This document shows positions 14,764-21,477 of a DNA stretch of 21,866 nt, in pieces. The translations under genes were made by a program, and so were the position numbers. This DNA is from Anaerolineaceae bacterium UBA6105 (GTDB lineage: Bacteria; Chloroflexota; Anaerolineae; Anaerolineales; Anaerolineaceae): assembly GCA_002423495.1 (NCBI GenBank), contig DIWN01000088.1, positions 4,409-26,274 of the forward strand, in the 5' to 3' direction. Each line of letters starts with the position of its first letter. The first letter of the stretch is position 1. The notes beneath the pieces are model-generated. The model did no database searches and was not told the origin of the DNA. It saw only the letters and a program-made list of their open reading frames with translations.

Positions 14764-16052
14764 GGTTGAAAGAAAATGAACCTGGGGCTGAGCTCCAGGA
14801 AAAACATTCAGTTTTAAGCACTTACCTGAGCCGCGTGCGTGCCTTCACTGGCAACGCAAGGCTCTTTTTGCTGAGCCTGCTGTTTTTTGGCGTTGCCATG
14901 GGTATCAGCCAGCTGCTGTTCAACTTCTACGTGCTCAGCCTGGGCTACAACGAAGCCACCCTCGGCAACCTGGTAACAGCACGCAGCCTCACTTCACTGA
15001 TCGCGGCGCTGCCGATGGGCTACCTGACGGACCGCATCGGAGGCAAAAACGCCTTTCTCATCGGATACCTCGGTTTTGGTATTTCGATGGCAATGATGCT
15101 GCTTTTTCCATCCGTGCCAATGTTTGTCGCTATGAATGTGGTGAAGGGGATTGCCCAGGCGCTTTCGGGCGTTGCCACCGGACCCTTCCTGATGGAAAAC
15201 AGTGGTCCCAAAGAGCGGACATATCTTTTCAGCTTGTCTTCCGGATTGCGCATGACCGCGACATCCATTGGAGAATGGCTCGGCGGCTACCTGCCAGGCT
15301 GGGCGGCGGGCATCATTGCCGTCAGCGCCGTCAGCTCGCGCGCTTATGGCTGGTCATTGTGGGTCATGGCGTTTCTTTCAATTGCCTCAGCGGTGCCGGT
15401 AATACTAATGAAAGCGAATGCAAGGTCGGTCAGTCAGCGATCAGCTTTTGCGCCGGTCAGTTTTGTACGCAAAAATCCGGGGCTGCTTGGTAAGCTGATC
15501 CTGCCCAGCCTGGTAATTTCGATTGGCGCGGGCATGGTGATGCCTTTCATGAACGTCTTCTTCCGCAACGTCCACAGCCAGAGCGATTCCGCGATCGGCG
15601 TAATTTTTGCCTGGGGCAGCCTGGCGATGGGCGTCGGATTGGTGGTTGCGCCAGCCCTGGCGGAGCGTTTTGGCAAGATCCAGGTGGTGACTGCCACCCA
15701 GGCACTCTCAATCCCCTTCCTGGCGTTGCTGGGCTTTGCGCCTTGGTTTGAGGTGAGCGTGGTCGCCTATTACATCCGCCTGACGTTGATGAACATGAGC
15801 GGTCCAATTTACTCCACCTTTACCATGGAAAGGGTGGACCCCGAATCGCGCGGGATGATCGCGAGCCTTTCGAGCATGGCGGGCAACTTTGGTTGGGCAT
15901 TCAGCCCGACCATCAGCGGTCTGCTGCAGGTGCGCTCGGGTTTCCAGTGGCCTTTTACCATCACGATGATCACATACGTGATCGCCATCGGCATGTATTA
16001 CGCCTGGTTTCTCGCCAAAGGCAAGGCAAAGCAGCTGGCAGAGGTGGAGTAA
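14760..16052 (+). CDS. Major facilitator superfamily transporter
   Basis: 430-residue inner-membrane transporter with about 12 hydrophobic helices in two halves. The MFS motif A loop GYLTDRIGGK is at 87-96 between helices 2 and 3. The C-terminal half (NMSGPIYSTFTMERVDPESRGMIASLSSMAGNFGWAFSPTISG) resembles drug-efflux-type MFS proteins. The likely role is proton-driven efflux of a small molecule; the substrate is unknown. The ATG overlaps the regulator's TGA. The last 30 or so codons are closely similar to a decayed fragment at 16756-16838 downstream. Confidence 0.93.
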   Translation: MRLKENEPGAELQEKHSVLSTYLSRVRAFTGNARLFLLSLLFFGVAMGISQLLFNFYVLSLGYNEATLGNLVTARSLTSLIAALPMGYLTDRIGGKNAFLIGYLGFGISMAMMLLFPSVPMFVAMNVVKGIAQALSGVATGPFLMENSGPKERTYLFSLSSGLRMTATSIGEWLGGYLPGWAAGIIAVSAVSSRAYGWSLWVMAFLSIASAVPVILMKANARSVSQRSAFAPVSFVRKNPGLLGKLILPSLVISIGAGMVMPFMNVFFRNVHSQSDSAIGVIFAWGSLAMGVGLVVAPALAERFGKIQVVTATQALSIPFLALLGFAPWFEVSVVAYYIRLTLMNMSGPIYSTFTMERVDPESRGMIASLSSMAGNFGWAFSPTISGLLQVRSGFQWPFTITMITYVIAIGMYYAWFLAKGKAKQLAEVE

Positions 16053-16068
16053 GATTTGATTTGCATTT

Positions 16069-16082
16069 ATCTGCGCGCAGAT
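16069..16082. promoter_or_regulatory. Perfect 14-bp palindrome ATCTGCGCGCAGAT
   Basis: It lies 17 bases after the MFS stop and 43 bases before the NUDIX start. There is no following T-run, so it is not a standard terminator. It may be an operator for the NUDIX gene or a weak terminator stem; the sequence does not decide. Confidence 0.4.
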
Positions 16083-16124
16083 GAACTGAAATAATCTGAC
16101 TTATCGTCATGAACGGATTCAACT

Positions 16125-16673
16125 ATGAAACTTTGGAAAACACTCTCAAAACAAATCGTTTTCGAGAAACCACCGTGGATAAGGCTCGAAGAACACCAGA
16201 TCGAACTTCCGAATGGAAGCGTGCTCGATCAATGGGTCTGGATCGATACGCCCGATTTTGTCATCGTTGTGGCCATTGATGAACAAGACCGATTCTTAGT
16301 CTTTGAGCAGACCAAGTATGCTTCTCCAGGTATTACCCTGGCACCGGTTGGTGGATACATCCAACCAGGGGAGGAACCTCTATTAGCTGCCAAACGAGAA
16401 CTGTTGGAAGAAATGGGTTATACGGCGGAAAACTGGATTAATTTAGGCTGTTTCGTCACTGATGCCAACCGCGGTAACGGCAAAGGCTATTACTTTCTGG
16501 CAAAAAACGCTCGAAAGACAGACCAAATTGTCCTTTCAGACGATCTGGAGGAACAGCGGTTACTCTATTTCTCAGCCACTGAGTTGCAGGAAGCCTTAGA
16601 CCTAAACAGGGTGAAAATCATAACATGGCAGGCTGGTTTTACTATGGCTATGCAACATTTATTAAAACAATGA
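16125..16673 (+). CDS. NUDIX hydrolase, ADP-ribose pyrophosphatase-like
   Basis: 182-residue cytoplasmic hydrolase of nucleoside-diphosphate-linked compounds. The Nudix box G77-x5-E83-x7-R91-E92-L93-x-E95-E96-x-G98 is exact, so Mg2+-dependent activity is expected. The surroundings (LAPVGGYIQPGEEP, TDANRGNGKGYYFLAKNA) fit the ADP-ribose/sugar-nucleotide subgroup; the exact substrate is unknown. The ribosome site before the ATG is weak. Its codons are visibly richer in A and T at third positions than the flanking MFS gene, and it sits between that gene and a remnant of its copy, which hints at acquisition. A terminator hairpin follows the stop. Confidence 0.92.
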   Translation: MKLWKTLSKQIVFEKPPWIRLEEHQIELPNGSVLDQWVWIDTPDFVIVVAIDEQDRFLVFEQTKYASPGITLAPVGGYIQPGEEPLLAAKRELLEEMGYTAENWINLGCFVTDANRGNGKGYYFLAKNARKTDQIVLSDDLEEQRLLYFSATELQEALDLNRVKIITWQAGFTMAMQHLLKQ

Positions 16674-16691
16674 CGCCAGGCAGTAAAAAAG

Positions 16692-16723
16692 GCCCTGTAC
16701 CATTTACCCTTTACAGGGCTTTG
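16692..16723 (+). terminator. Terminator hairpin after the NUDIX gene
   Basis: GCCCTGTA (16692-16699) and TACAGGGC (16712-16719) form a perfect 8-bp stem with a 12-base loop, 18 bases after the NUDIX stop, followed by tttg. An A-run at 16685-16690 precedes it, so it might work in both directions. The T-run is short. Confidence 0.65.
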
Positions 16724-16755
16724 CTTGGGATTTTGGTAGCATCACAATCTCCTGT

Positions 16756-16838
16756 GTGATCGCTAACAGCATGCATTACGCGCCTGGTTCCTTTCCAAAG
16801 GCAAGGCAAAACAGCCCGTGGAGGTGCTGGCTGACTGA
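16756..16838 (+). pseudogene. Decayed 3' end of a second MFS transporter gene
   Basis: The stretch aligns with the 3' end of the MFS gene (about 15982-16052): gtgatcgc, gcatg-attacg and cctggtt match, and ccaaaggcaaggcaaa is a 16-base identity. A two-base insertion after the TAC codon shifts the frame. With it removed the fragment reads VIANSMHYAWFLSKGKAKQP...D-stop, against VIAIGMYYAWFLAKGKAKQLAEVE-stop in the intact gene. Similarity may extend back to about 16738. It ends 18 bases before the tRNA-Asn promoter. It is the remnant of a duplicated or paralogous transporter gene, most of which has been lost. Confidence 0.8.
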
Positions 16839-16855
16839 GGTTTGGGCGATTTTGC

Positions 16856-16884
16856 TTGACACCTCAGGTGCTTTTCCATATAAT
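16856..16884 (+). promoter_or_regulatory. Consensus sigma-70-type promoter of tRNA-Asn
   Basis: TTGACA (16856-16861) and TATAAT (16879-16884) are both perfect and separated by 17 bases, the ideal spacing. The -10 box ends 12 bases before the mature tRNA. The spacer contains the small dyad cacctcaggtg. Confidence 0.92.
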
Positions 16885-16896
16885 ATGTTTCTGCTT

Positions 16897-16969
16897 TCCC
16901 TGGTAGCTCAATTGGCAGAGCGGGCGGCTGTTAACTGCTAGGTTAGAGGTTCGAGTCCTCTCCGGGGAG
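16897..16969 (+). tRNA. tRNA-Asn (anticodon GTT)
   Basis: All arms fold. The acceptor is TCCCTGG with CCGGGGA (one G-T pair), the D-arm GCTC/GAGC, the anticodon stem GGCGG/CTGCT with loop CTGTTAA giving anticodon GTT, and the T-arm AGAGG-TTCGAGT-CCTCT. The discriminator base is G, as usual for bacterial tRNA-Asn. CCA is not encoded. Confidence 0.96.
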
Positions 16970-16980
16970 CTGAAGAGAGT

Positions 16981-17008
16981 GTCTCTGGCATGCCAGAGAC
17001 CTTTTTTT
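16981..17008 (+). terminator. Rho-independent terminator between the two tRNA genes
   Basis: A perfect 20-base palindrome, GTCTCTGG-CATG-CCAGAGAC, is followed by C and seven T. It lies 11 bases after tRNA-Asn and implies that the two tRNAs are transcribed separately. Confidence 0.93.
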
Positions 17009-17021
17009 GAAGAGGCTGTGC

Positions 17022-17027
17022 TATAAT
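17022..17027 (+). promoter_or_regulatory. -10 box of tRNA-Lys
   Basis: A perfect TATAAT lies 14 bases before the tRNA. The -35 position falls on the terminator's T-run and has no consensus hexamer, so this promoter overlaps the preceding terminator. Confidence 0.6.
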
Positions 17028-17041
17028 ATCAGCCACAAAAT

Positions 17042-17114
17042 GGTCCTGTAGCTCAATTGGCAGAGCAAGCGCCTCTTAAGCGTTAGGTTCTCGGTTCGAG
17101 TCCGAGCAGGATCA
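17042..17114 (+). tRNA. tRNA-Lys (anticodon CTT)
   Basis: The acceptor GGTCCTG pairs with CAGGATC, the D-arm is GCTC/GAGC, the anticodon stem AGCGC/GCGTT holds loop CTCTTAA with anticodon CTT, and the T-arm is CTCGG-TTCGAGT-CCGAG. The discriminator is A and CCA is not encoded. Its 3' end is partly duplicated directly downstream. Confidence 0.96.
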
Positions 17115-17136
17115 TTTTTCATTTAAACCCAAAGAC

Positions 17137-17196
17137 AGGTTCTCGGTTCGGTACTGACAAACCAGCAGGCTGCGCACTCCGAGCAGGATCATTTTT
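17137..17196 (+). repeat. Interrupted duplicate of the tRNA-Lys 3' end
   Basis: aggttctcggttcg (17137-17150) repeats the variable loop and T-arm of tRNA-Lys, and tccgagcaggatcattttt (17178-17196) repeats its T-stem, acceptor end and trailer. The two parts are separated by 27 unrelated bases (17151-17177) where the functional gene has two. The copy cannot form a tRNA. Confidence 0.85.
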
Positions 17197-17210
17197 TATT
17201 TAATTTTTTC

Positions 17211-17276
17211 GTAGGCCGGAATGAGACCGCCTTAGAACCTTCACATCTCAACTACCTATCGCGGGCTCACTCCGGC
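17211..17276. repeat. 66-bp palindromic element, copy 2
   Basis: It has the same arms as the copy at 13179 (gtaggccggaatgagaccgc plus ct, and cgcgggctcactccggc) around a 27-base core of different sequence. The outer arms pair over about 16 bases with two mismatches. Confidence 0.9.
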
Positions 17277-17333
17277 AAAACCTTCAAAACGCGAGCGTTG
17301 CTGTCAGCATGGCATTTTATCTGACAAACATGC

Positions 17334-17364
17334 GGCGGAGTGGCAAAAGACGCGCCATTCCGCC
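17334..17364. repeat. Palindromic hairpin following 66-bp element copy 2
   Basis: ggcggagtggc pairs with gccattccgcc (one G-T pair) around a nine-base loop and is followed by ctac, as in the unit after copy 1. Confidence 0.75.
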
Positions 17365-17380
17365 CTACGTCGATTGATTT

Positions 17381-17405
17381 GCCGGATCCAACTGCGGGAT
17401 CCGGC
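17381..17405. repeat. Perfect 9-bp stem hairpin gccggatcc/ggatccggc
   Basis: Followed by ctacggg and a ctctc-gagcc stretch that is also found after the related hairpin at 17618-17669, so these are two members of one family. Confidence 0.75.
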
Positions 17406-17517
17406 CTACGGGTCTCTCTGAGCCTGGCCCCCTCAAGCCGAGGTACGAGGCGAAGGTCGAAGATCCGTGTAGCGCAGCGGAAGGGAGAAGGGGGTGGTTT
17501 ATTCGATCGATCCTTTC

Positions 17518-17583
17518 GTAGGCCGGAATGAGACCGCCTCACAATCTTCGACCCAAAACCATCTTACGCGGGCTCACTCCGGC
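17518..17583. repeat. 66-bp palindromic element, copy 3
   Basis: Its arms are identical to copy 2 and its 27-base core is different. It is followed by gccggattc repeat sequence rather than by the ggcggag hairpin. Confidence 0.9.
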
Positions 17584-17617
17584 AAAAGCTCTGAATTAAC
17601 ACCACATCGGCTGATTT

Positions 17618-17669
17618 GCCGGATTCAACCCTGAAGGAATGAACTTCAGGGCAGGCACCGGAATCCGGC
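17618..17669. repeat. Nested hairpin gccggattc/gaatccggc
   Basis: The outer 9-bp perfect stem encloses an inner stem ccctgaa/ttcaggg. The flanks (gctgatttgccgga on the left, ctacgggg-ctctc-gagcc on the right) match the flanks of the hairpin at 17381. Confidence 0.75.
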
Positions 17670-17890
17670 CTACGGGGCTCTCCGAGCCCGTTCAAACCGC
17701 CCGATCCTTGCTGACACCATGACAACATTTACAAGTAACACACGGTGAAGTGGCAGACTCCGAAAAAAAGCAAGGGGCACGCTGTGGAATTCGCCTTGAC
17801 AATTTTGGCGATGTCACTCGTAGCAAAGCTTAAATCCAATCTGCTCATCCAGTTATAATTTCTCTAAACTCATCTTTACGAGGTGCTGAG

Positions 17891-18700
17891 ATGGACGATT
17901 CGCGCGATATTGTCAGGAACTTTTACGACCAGAATTTTCAACAAGAATGGGATCGCCTCGACCGCCATCCATATGAGTTTGCCATCACCACTCGCATGAT
18001 GGACCGCTACATCAGTGAGGGCGACTCCATCCTCGATATCGGCGGTGGACCCGGGCGCTATTCCCTCCACTACCTTCAAAAGGGCAACCCTGTCATCCTG
18101 GCTGACCTCTCACAGGGCAGCATCGACTTTGCCCTGCGGCTGGCTTCGGAACGCGGGCTCACTCTGCGCGCGCTGGCTTGCGACGCCCTTAAGATTGACC
18201 AACATGTCCCAGAGAAATTCGATCACGTCTTTCTGATGGGTCCGCTTTACCACCTGCTCGAAGAAGCTGAACGCGTTCAGGCAGTCAGGGCAGCCCTGGC
18301 AATGCTGAATCCTGGCGGTATTCTCTACGCTTCTTTCCTTTTGATGTTCTCCGGGATCATCTTCTTTCTCCGGGAAGCCCCGCAGTTGATGCTCCAGCCA
18401 GGTGAGAAGGTCTGGCTGGATGCTGTTCGTAAACAGATATCCTGGGGCGGGGACGCCTTCACCCGGGCGTTCTTTTACGATCAGGATGAGATCTTGCCCT
18501 TCATGCGGCAGTTTGACATCGAGATCCTTCACCTTTTCGGGCAGGAGGGGATTACCTCAACCCACAATTATGAATTGCAAGCCCAGCCAGAAGAGATTCA
18601 GAAGGCCTGGATTGATTTCGCGGTGGACTTGTGTGAGAAGCCTAAATATCTCAGCCACTCTGAACATGCCATGGTGATTGCAAGAAAAGCGACCAAGTAG
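17891..18700 (+). CDS. Class I SAM-dependent methyltransferase
   Basis: 269-residue methyltransferase of the Methyltransf_11/25 type. Motif I SILDIGGGPGRYS is at 46-58, the acidic residue after beta-2 in ILADLS at about 69-74, and the beta-4 motif FDHVFLMGPLYHLLE at about 111-125 is characteristic. The C-terminal part has the substrate-binding insert (about 150-200) with several aromatic residues. The substrate is unknown. A GAGGTG ribosome site lies about eight bases before the ATG. A TATAAT at 17854-17859 fits a promoter. The next gene begins 65 bases downstream on the same strand. Confidence 0.92.
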   Translation: MDDSRDIVRNFYDQNFQQEWDRLDRHPYEFAITTRMMDRYISEGDSILDIGGGPGRYSLHYLQKGNPVILADLSQGSIDFALRLASERGLTLRALACDALKIDQHVPEKFDHVFLMGPLYHLLEEAERVQAVRAALAMLNPGGILYASFLLMFSGIIFFLREAPQLMLQPGEKVWLDAVRKQISWGGDAFTRAFFYDQDEILPFMRQFDIEILHLFGQEGITSTHNYELQAQPEEIQKAWIDFAVDLCEKPKYLSHSEHAMVIARKATK

Positions 18701-18765
18701 TTTTCACGCCTGTAGGTGACGACATTATAGACATGATACATTAAACTGAAGAGGTGAGGTGAAAT

Positions 18766-19287
18766 ATGAAAAAGATCATTGTCCTCTATCGCTCCAAAAC
18801 CGGTTTTTCAAAGCGCTATGCTGAGTGGATCGCTGAAGATCTGGCGTGTGAATGCCGCCCCATCAAGGGTGTAAAGCTGGATGATCTAAAGGATTATGGG
18901 CTGGTGATCTACGGCGCGGGCGTTTATGCCGGCATGATTGCTGGCGCGGGCAAGCTCAAGAACTGGATGGAGAAACCCCCAGAAAAGACCTGGATTGTCT
19001 TTGCCACTGGCGCAACCCCTCCCAAAGAGGGTTACGAGGAGTTGATTTTCAAGACAAACTTCCGCAAAGGGGAAAGCCGACCAGCACACTTTTACTACTT
19101 CCTCTCCGGGATTAACTACGAGAAAATGGGCTTTTTTAATCGGGTTTTGATGAAATTTTTCTCAGGTATGTCTGCGAGGAAGAATGGCACAAACCAAACC
19201 ACAAGTCAAACCTCGATTGACCTGGCTAATCGCGACTATATCGCGGAATTACTAAGATACGTTCGCCTGAAAGCGAGGGTAAGATGA
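18766..19287 (+). CDS. Flavodoxin domain protein, HemG-like
   Basis: 173-residue FMN-binding electron carrier or oxidase of the flavodoxin fold. The N-terminal strand IIVLYRSKTGFSKRYAEWIAEDL (3-26) is the FMN phosphate loop in the Flavodoxin_5 form, followed by LVIYGAGVYAGMIAG and WIVFATGATPP at the positions of the flavin-ring loops. The C-terminal segment (FFNRVLMKFFSGMSARK) resembles the HemG protoporphyrinogen oxidase group, but no haem genes are nearby, so that function is only a possibility. AGAGGTGAGGTG precedes the ATG. Its stop overlaps the VOC gene start (ATGA), so the two are coupled. Confidence 0.88.
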   Translation: MKKIIVLYRSKTGFSKRYAEWIAEDLACECRPIKGVKLDDLKDYGLVIYGAGVYAGMIAGAGKLKNWMEKPPEKTWIVFATGATPPKEGYEELIFKTNFRKGESRPAHFYYFLSGINYEKMGFFNRVLMKFFSGMSARKNGTNQTTSQTSIDLANRDYIAELLRYVRLKARVR

Positions 19288-19667
19288 AACTTGAGCATGT
19301 TGCTCTCTACGTGGAAGACCTGGAAGCGATAAAGGAATTCTACCTTCAACACTTCGGTGGCACTGCCAACAACAAATACCACAATCCCCGCACCGGGCTG
19401 CAAACCTACTTCCTTAGTTTTGATGATGGCGCGCGATTGGAGATCATGCAGCGCCCTGCAATGAGCCCCAGGGCATCTGGTGAGCATCTTCTCGGCTACA
19501 CCCACATCTCTTTCAAACTTGGCTCGCCGGACAAGGTCGACCAGCTCACCAGGGAACTGCAAGAGAGCGGCTGCCCTTTGTTGAACGGTCCCCGTTTGAC
19601 TGGCGACGGCTACTACGAAAGTGTCCTCTCCGATCCAGAGGGCAATCTGATTGAACTGGTTGCCTGA
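19284..19667 (+). CDS. VOC superfamily (glyoxalase/dioxygenase fold) protein
   Basis: 127-residue metalloenzyme-fold protein of the vicinal oxygen chelate family. The expected metal ligands are all visible: H5 (LEHVALYV), E53 (LEIM), H74 (YTHISFKLG) and E124 (NLIEL), in two beta-alpha-beta-beta-beta modules. The length is normal for a lactoylglutathione lyase-like protein; the substrate is not determined. Its start overlaps the flavodoxin gene by four bases, which suggests that the two work in one process. Confidence 0.92.
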   Translation: MKLEHVALYVEDLEAIKEFYLQHFGGTANNKYHNPRTGLQTYFLSFDDGARLEIMQRPAMSPRASGEHLLGYTHISFKLGSPDKVDQLTRELQESGCPLLNGPRLTGDGYYESVLSDPEGNLIELVA

Positions 19668-19846
19668 ACCCAGCTGGATTTTCAAAGAGCATTTAGCTTG
19701 GAGAACAGAGATTCACACTTAGCAAGAAATATTCGACCTGATCCTCACTTTTGTAAAGGCATATTGGTGTTCGGAGAGTTTGCACAGGGAATTTATTGAA
19801 CAGATTCCGGCTCTGGCTTTCTTATGGTCAGACATATTAACTCATG

Positions 19847-19893
19847 TATAATTACACATTAATTCAAGGGGTGTTTTTTTAGGTGTGACACCT
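19847..19893 (+). promoter_or_regulatory. -10 box and small palindrome before the coiled-coil zinc-ribbon gene
   Basis: A TATAAT (19847-19852) is followed by the perfect dyad AGGTGT-G-ACACCT (19881-19893) in what would be the leader, 36 bases before the start codon. The -35 region is weak. The dyad may be an operator. No gene is seen in the 260 bases between the VOC gene and 19929. Confidence 0.4.
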
Positions 19894-19928
19894 CGTTCCA
19901 AGGCTATTTTTCGGTGGAGGTAAATATT

Positions 19929-20630
19929 ATGGCACTTAAAGAGCAGATCGAACATGCCGCAGCAGTGACCAAGTGGAAAGCGGATCAACAGATGCGCATC
20001 CTAAAGATTCAAGGTCAGATTAACGACATGGAAAGCACGATAAAGGGCAGAGTGTTTGCCCTTGGCGAGTTTGCGCTCCGCCTGAGTGAACAGGGGGAGC
20101 TGCAACAGTCCAGTTTATTGGAACTGACCAATGAGATTGCCGATCTTAAACAACAACTCGTGGGTATGCAGCAAAGTTTGACGGCTGTAAAAAGCGAGAG
20201 TGGTCCCCAGCATCCCCAAGAGCAGCAAGCTTTTTCAGGCCTTGTTTGCCCGGTGTGTGGTGTGATGTTGAGGGGGAGTTTTTGCCCTGAACACGGCGTT
20301 GCCGGCGTGCCGCCATCTGCACCTCAGCCAACAGCTCCGTTGCCTTCAGAAGCTTATCTTGCCTGCCCGATCTGCAAGCAGCCGTTAAACGGCAAGTTCT
20401 GTCCTATCCATGGCGTGGAAGGTGTTTGGGTGGAACCCAATCCAACTGTTGATCCCAGTCCTGAACTCTGGTCACCCCCAATCCAGGAAGCTCCGCCTGC
20501 TGACGTTAGCCCCGAACCCTGGGTAACCCCGGGCCAGGAAAGCTCGCCTGGTTCTGAAAATCCCGAATCTCAATCAACTTCCTGGAGCACTTATAAGCCC
20601 GAACCCCCAGAAGTTTCACAACAAGACTAA
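19929..20630 (+). CDS. Coiled-coil protein with tandem CxxC-x8-CxxH zinc knuckles
   Basis: 233 residues, not recognised. The ATG at 19929 is chosen because GGTGGAGG lies eight bases upstream (an upstream GTG at 19914 lies within this site). Residues 1-90 are charged and heptad-like, a likely coiled coil (EQIEHAAAVTKWKADQQMRILKIQ..., LLELTNEIADLKQQLVGMQQ). Two near-identical knuckles follow: C107-C110-C119-H122 (CPVCGVMLRGSFCPEHGV) and C146-C149-C158-H161 (CPICKQPLNGKFCPIHGV), each ending in HGV. The C-terminus is Pro/Ser-rich with two SPE-W-P-QE repeats (about 177-207). No signal peptide or membrane helix. It is followed by another zinc-ribbon protein. The spacing of knuckles suggests zinc-mediated multimer or partner binding; the function is unknown. 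Confidence 0.8.
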   Translation: MALKEQIEHAAAVTKWKADQQMRILKIQGQINDMESTIKGRVFALGEFALRLSEQGELQQSSLLELTNEIADLKQQLVGMQQSLTAVKSESGPQHPQEQQAFSGLVCPVCGVMLRGSFCPEHGVAGVPPSAPQPTAPLPSEAYLACPICKQPLNGKFCPIHGVEGVWVEPNPTVDPSPELWSPPIQEAPPADVSPEPWVTPGQESSPGSENPESQSTSWSTYKPEPPEVSQQD

Positions 20631-20692
20631 AACGACGCGCTCAATCATGACGATTTATAAAGTGACAGGATCCAAAAGACAACGGAGGAATA

Positions 20693-21352
20693 ATGTATTG
20701 CACGAAATGTGGTCATAAAAATCCGGAAAACTCGCGCTTTTGCGAGCAATGCGGCACGCCTCTGGAGGGCGGACAGCAAACACCAACTGCGAGGCAGGGA
20801 ATGGGTTTTGCTTCAACTCTGGCTAAATCCTCAATCCCAATCTGGGTGTTGGTTTCAGTCATCGCCGGTGCCGCAGTAATCCTGGGCTTTCTTCTGCCCT
20901 GGATGAGAGCGGGCTTGTTTGGGTATGGCGTCAAAGTAAGTGGGCTGACTTTCATTTTTTACATCTTCCGAATCATGTTCTCCGGAATCCTGAGATGGTT
21001 GGATGGCGGTCAGGTTTTTCTGCTGGTAACCGCCTTTCTGCTCATCATCGCTTTGCTGGTATTGATTGTCGTAATGGCAGTGAGGATCATACTGGCAGGC
21101 GTTAAATTACTGGGCAACCAGGCGGTTCTACCAGGTGATGCGAATGACATCGCAGCAAAGATCAAGCGCAACGCAATCATCGGTCTCATTTTGATGGGTA
21201 TCTACTTTCTGCTGGTAATGATAGTAGTCGGTGGGGTCATGGCTGACGGTTTGCTTTCAATGAACACGCTGTCTTTTGGCTTCTGGCTGTGTTTGATTGG
21301 ATTTGCTGGAGCGCTTCTAGGCGCGACAGTCATAAAGCAGCAGAATTTTTAA
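20693..21352 (+). CDS. Zinc-ribbon membrane protein
   Basis: 219 residues. An N-terminal zinc ribbon (C3-C6 and C17-C20, YCTKCGHKNPENSRFCEQCG) is followed by a short linker and about five hydrophobic segments (about 47-70, 82-100, 107-134, 160-183, 192-213). This zinc_ribbon_2/DZR plus membrane domain layout is common in uncharacterised bacterial proteins. No catalytic motif is seen. A GGAGG site precedes the ATG. It lies 62 bases after the coiled-coil zinc-knuckle gene on the same strand, so joint expression is likely. Confidence 0.82.
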   Translation: MYCTKCGHKNPENSRFCEQCGTPLEGGQQTPTARQGMGFASTLAKSSIPIWVLVSVIAGAAVILGFLLPWMRAGLFGYGVKVSGLTFIFYIFRIMFSGILRWLDGGQVFLLVTAFLLIIALLVLIVVMAVRIILAGVKLLGNQAVLPGDANDIAAKIKRNAIIGLILMGIYFLLVMIVVGGVMADGLLSMNTLSFGFWLCLIGFAGALLGATVIKQQNF

Positions 21353-21355
21353 GCG

Positions 21356-21386
21356 AATCTTCACGCGTTTAGCTTTCGCGAAGATT
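21356..21386 (+). terminator. Hairpin after the zinc-ribbon membrane protein gene
   Basis: AATCTT-ca-CGCG pairs with CGCG-AAGATT, a 10-bp stem with a two-base bulge and a nine-base loop, three bases after the stop codon. There is no T-run, so termination strength is uncertain. Confidence 0.5.
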
Positions 21387-21442
21387 GTTAAGGTGAAATT
21401 TTCCTAATCGGTCCTAAAAGCCCGCCATCCGGTGAGCTTTGT

Positions 21443-21448
21443 TATAAT
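21443..21448 (+). promoter_or_regulatory. -10 box upstream of hutU
   Basis: A TATAAT lies 29 bases before the hutU start codon. No consensus -35 is seen at 16-18 bases, which would suit activator control, as is common for histidine-use genes; that control is inference. Confidence 0.5.
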
Positions 21449-21477
21449 GAAACAAAACTACTCAGGAGGCTTACCCA

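Larger units (their letters stand above)
17115..17890. other. Gene-free repeat cluster between tRNA-Lys and the methyltransferase gene
   Basis: About 775 bases with the tRNA-Lys 3' duplicate, two 66-bp elements (17211, 17518), a ggcggagtggc/gccattccgcc hairpin (17334-17364), two gccggat(c/t)c hairpins (17381-17405, 17618-17669) and, at the end, a TATAAT (17854-17859) with TTAAAT 18 bases upstream that may serve the next gene. Open frames here run through the repeats on both strands and look spurious. Confidence 0.8.

Noticed and set aside
17267..17542. Small open frames on both strands in the repeat cluster
   Set aside because: They cover palindromic repeats, which read openly in several frames; the products are basic and low in complexity.
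17211..17583. Possible CRISPR-like repeats
   Set aside because: The copies are palindromic and widely and irregularly spaced, with other hairpins between them. There is no short repeat-spacer periodicity and no cas gene.
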